Below are positions 39,949 to 40,917 of a stretch of 40,917 nucleotides of DNA, in pieces. A program made the translations under genes and the position numbers. The notes beneath the pieces are model-generated. The model was given only the letters and a program-made list of their open reading frames with translations, made no database searches and was not told where the DNA came from. The stretch lies in assembly GCA_910577955.1 (NCBI GenBank), contig CAJTNC010000026.1:1-40917 (forward strand), in the 5' to 3' direction. This DNA is from an uncultured Lachnospiraceae bacterium (GTDB lineage: Bacteria > Bacillota > Clostridia > Lachnospirales > Lachnospiraceae). Position 1 is the stretch's first letter. Each line of letters opens with the position of its first letter.

Positions 39949-40488
39949 ATGTACAATAAGAGAAGACGGATGTTTATAACAATGACTATGGTATTGGCGC
40001 TGTCAGGGTTGACAGGCTGTGGAAAAGGGACGGAAGATACAGATCGGCCGGTAAGTTTCGGTGTGGAGGCGGAGGAACTGCCGGTACCGGAAGAGATGGA
40101 GAGTGGAGAGGAGCCGAAAACACAAGAACCACAGGAACTTTCCGGAACAGAGGAGGAAGATTTCTGCGGTGATATAGTAGAAATCGGAGAGGGACAGTTT
40201 ACAGTGATCGAGATCTATCTTGAGGAGCTGGAGGACGGCGGCGAGATCATGGTGGCGTTTGCGGAAGGATCGGACGAGGAGAAAGAAGCTCCGAGGATCA
40301 CAGTGACCTATGATGAAAACACAAAATTCATTAAGCAAAAGATCTGGGATGCGGGAGCAGGTCATGAGGAGACGGAAGGCACGGCCGACAATCTGAAAAC
40401 AGGGCTTACGGCGCATATGAACGGAAGGTTTGAAGGAGAAGTCTTCCATGCGGCGGAGGTTATGGTCGTGGAGGTTATTCAGGATTAG
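39949..40488 (+). CDS. Small lipoprotein, probable target of the second two-component system
   Basis: A 179-residue predicted lipoprotein: basic N-terminus (NKRRR), hydrophobic stretch and lipobox LTGC (Cys 24). A Glu/Pro-rich linker runs to about residue 70, then a compact domain rich in beta-forming residues. No recognised family. AGAGGAG at 39936-39942 supports ATG 39949. The promoter mirrors that of the divergent response regulator, so it is probably induced by the same signal. It might sense or relieve an envelope stress, which is speculative. Confidence 0.78.
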   Translation: MYNKRRRMFITMTMVLALSGLTGCGKGTEDTDRPVSFGVEAEELPVPEEMESGEEPKTQEPQELSGTEEEDFCGDIVEIGEGQFTVIEIYLEELEDGGEIMVAFAEGSDEEKEAPRITVTYDENTKFIKQKIWDAGAGHEETEGTADNLKTGLTAHMNGRFEGEVFHAAEVMVVEVIQD

Positions 40489-40635
40489 GGAATTAGAGAT
40501 GAGCAAAACACATTGATTTAAATATAGGATTTGGCAGTTAGTGTCTGTAAATTGAAAAGATTGAGAATTTATGGCATAGCAAAGCTAACGTAAGTCCAAA
40601 ACCTACGCAAATAAGGGGGTATGAATTGCTCTTTA
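40489..40635. other. Gap between the lipoprotein gene and the transposase
   Basis: 147 AT-rich bases without a gene. The outer end of the insertion sequence should lie here, but its terminal repeat cannot be identified because the other end is outside the window. Confidence 0.4.
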
Positions 40636-40917
40636 TTATGCGATTCGTTTTACAGCTTTGAGCTTACGGTAGGATTGCCCGGTGCCACTGGTAATTGTAG
40701 CAACGGCAACCGCTAACAGACTGATATGGGCAAGTGTATTCAAGTTTGTAACAGATGATTTATTTCTTACCCACATACGTTCCTGCCCGGTATTTTTGAA
40801 ACGGGAATTGTATCGCTCACATTCTGTACGAAGAGAGTAATTATTTTTGAAATATTTGCTGTCTCTGTCAATGGAGAGTCTTAAATCATCGGGAATAGTG
40901 ATGTACTTTGTACAGCC
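40636..40917 (-). mobile_element. C-terminal part of a DDE-type transposase, cut by the window edge
   Basis: The minus-strand frame from the window edge to TAA 40638-40636 encodes 93 residues, followed by a second TAA. The segment YSLRTECERYNSRFKNTGQ (around residues 27-45) and the hydrophobic LNTLAHISLLAVAVAT tail resemble the C-termini of DDE transposases of IS elements common in Clostridia; the conserved Arg/Glu spacing is that of the YREK-like motif after the catalytic Glu. The exact IS family is not certain. The gene is otherwise intact as far as visible. Confidence 0.7.

Noticed and set aside
1..40917. CRISPR arrays, rRNA or tRNA genes, and known riboswitches
   Set aside because: No regularly spaced direct repeats, cloverleaf-type sequences or recognisable riboswitch cores were found on reading; a covariance-model scan would be needed to exclude divergent ones.

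Overview
This window looks like a chromosomal piece of a Gram-positive anaerobe of the Clostridia, most likely a Lachnospiraceae member. The reasons are strong AGGAGG-type ribosome sites before most genes, lipobox lipoproteins, the tig-clpP-clpX-engB block, a clostridial-style BirA box before bioY, and families common in that group (DUF6033, OxlT-like MFS, maltodextrin-type ABC importer with a LacI regulator). The assignment is inferred from gene content; no rRNA or tRNA gene was seen.

Layout. 1-1530 is an AT-rich accessory end: the tail of an unidentified protein, two small immunity-like proteins and broken coding scraps, which resembles the tail of a polymorphic-toxin cassette. 1560-5717 holds a carbamate kinase divergent from an MFS-metN-metI operon. 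6002-8844 holds a divergent xylulokinase / fructose-6-phosphate-aldolase-type pair and a VOC protein. 9021-13727 holds a DUF3298 lipoprotein overlapping mnmA, then cysK (with an apparent frameshift at a 7-G run) convergent with a membrane glycosyltransferase. 13946-18732 holds a DUF6033 protein, an M23 peptidase, a CDF metal exporter with a DUF2752 protein, an Asn/Gln-rich membrane protein and an rRNA-type methyltransferase. 18930-24180 is the protein-quality block tig, clpP, clpX, engB and an AI-2E family permease. 24400-28712 is a sugar ABC importer (binding protein plus two permeases, no ATPase) with its LacI regulator. 28925-32167 is a two-component system with a third, unknown membrane-anchored protein. 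32492-35903 holds an M15 D,D-carboxypeptidase, a DUF1284 protein, bioY and an aromatic-acid-exporter-family protein. 36010-37512 is malQ. 37518-40488 is a second two-component system divergent from a small lipoprotein. The right edge cuts a transposase.

How the parts fit. The sugar importer and malQ, though about 9 kb apart, carry the same kind of LacI-type operators, arranged as contiguous 12-bp units just after the promoter. They can be read as one maltodextrin regulon under the LacI regulator at 27705-28712. The second two-component system and the divergent lipoprotein have two promoters of identical architecture (TTTAGAG-N4-TTTARAG-N10-TATACT), so the response regulator probably activates both itself and the lipoprotein. 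bioY has a -35 box inside a perfect BirA-type inverted repeat, which predicts repression by biotin.

The most useful new observations are the mirrored response-regulator promoters, the 12-bp-phased LacI operators, the structured leader before the second response regulator, the cysK frameshift, and the metNI operon that pairs with an MFS carrier and lacks a binding protein.
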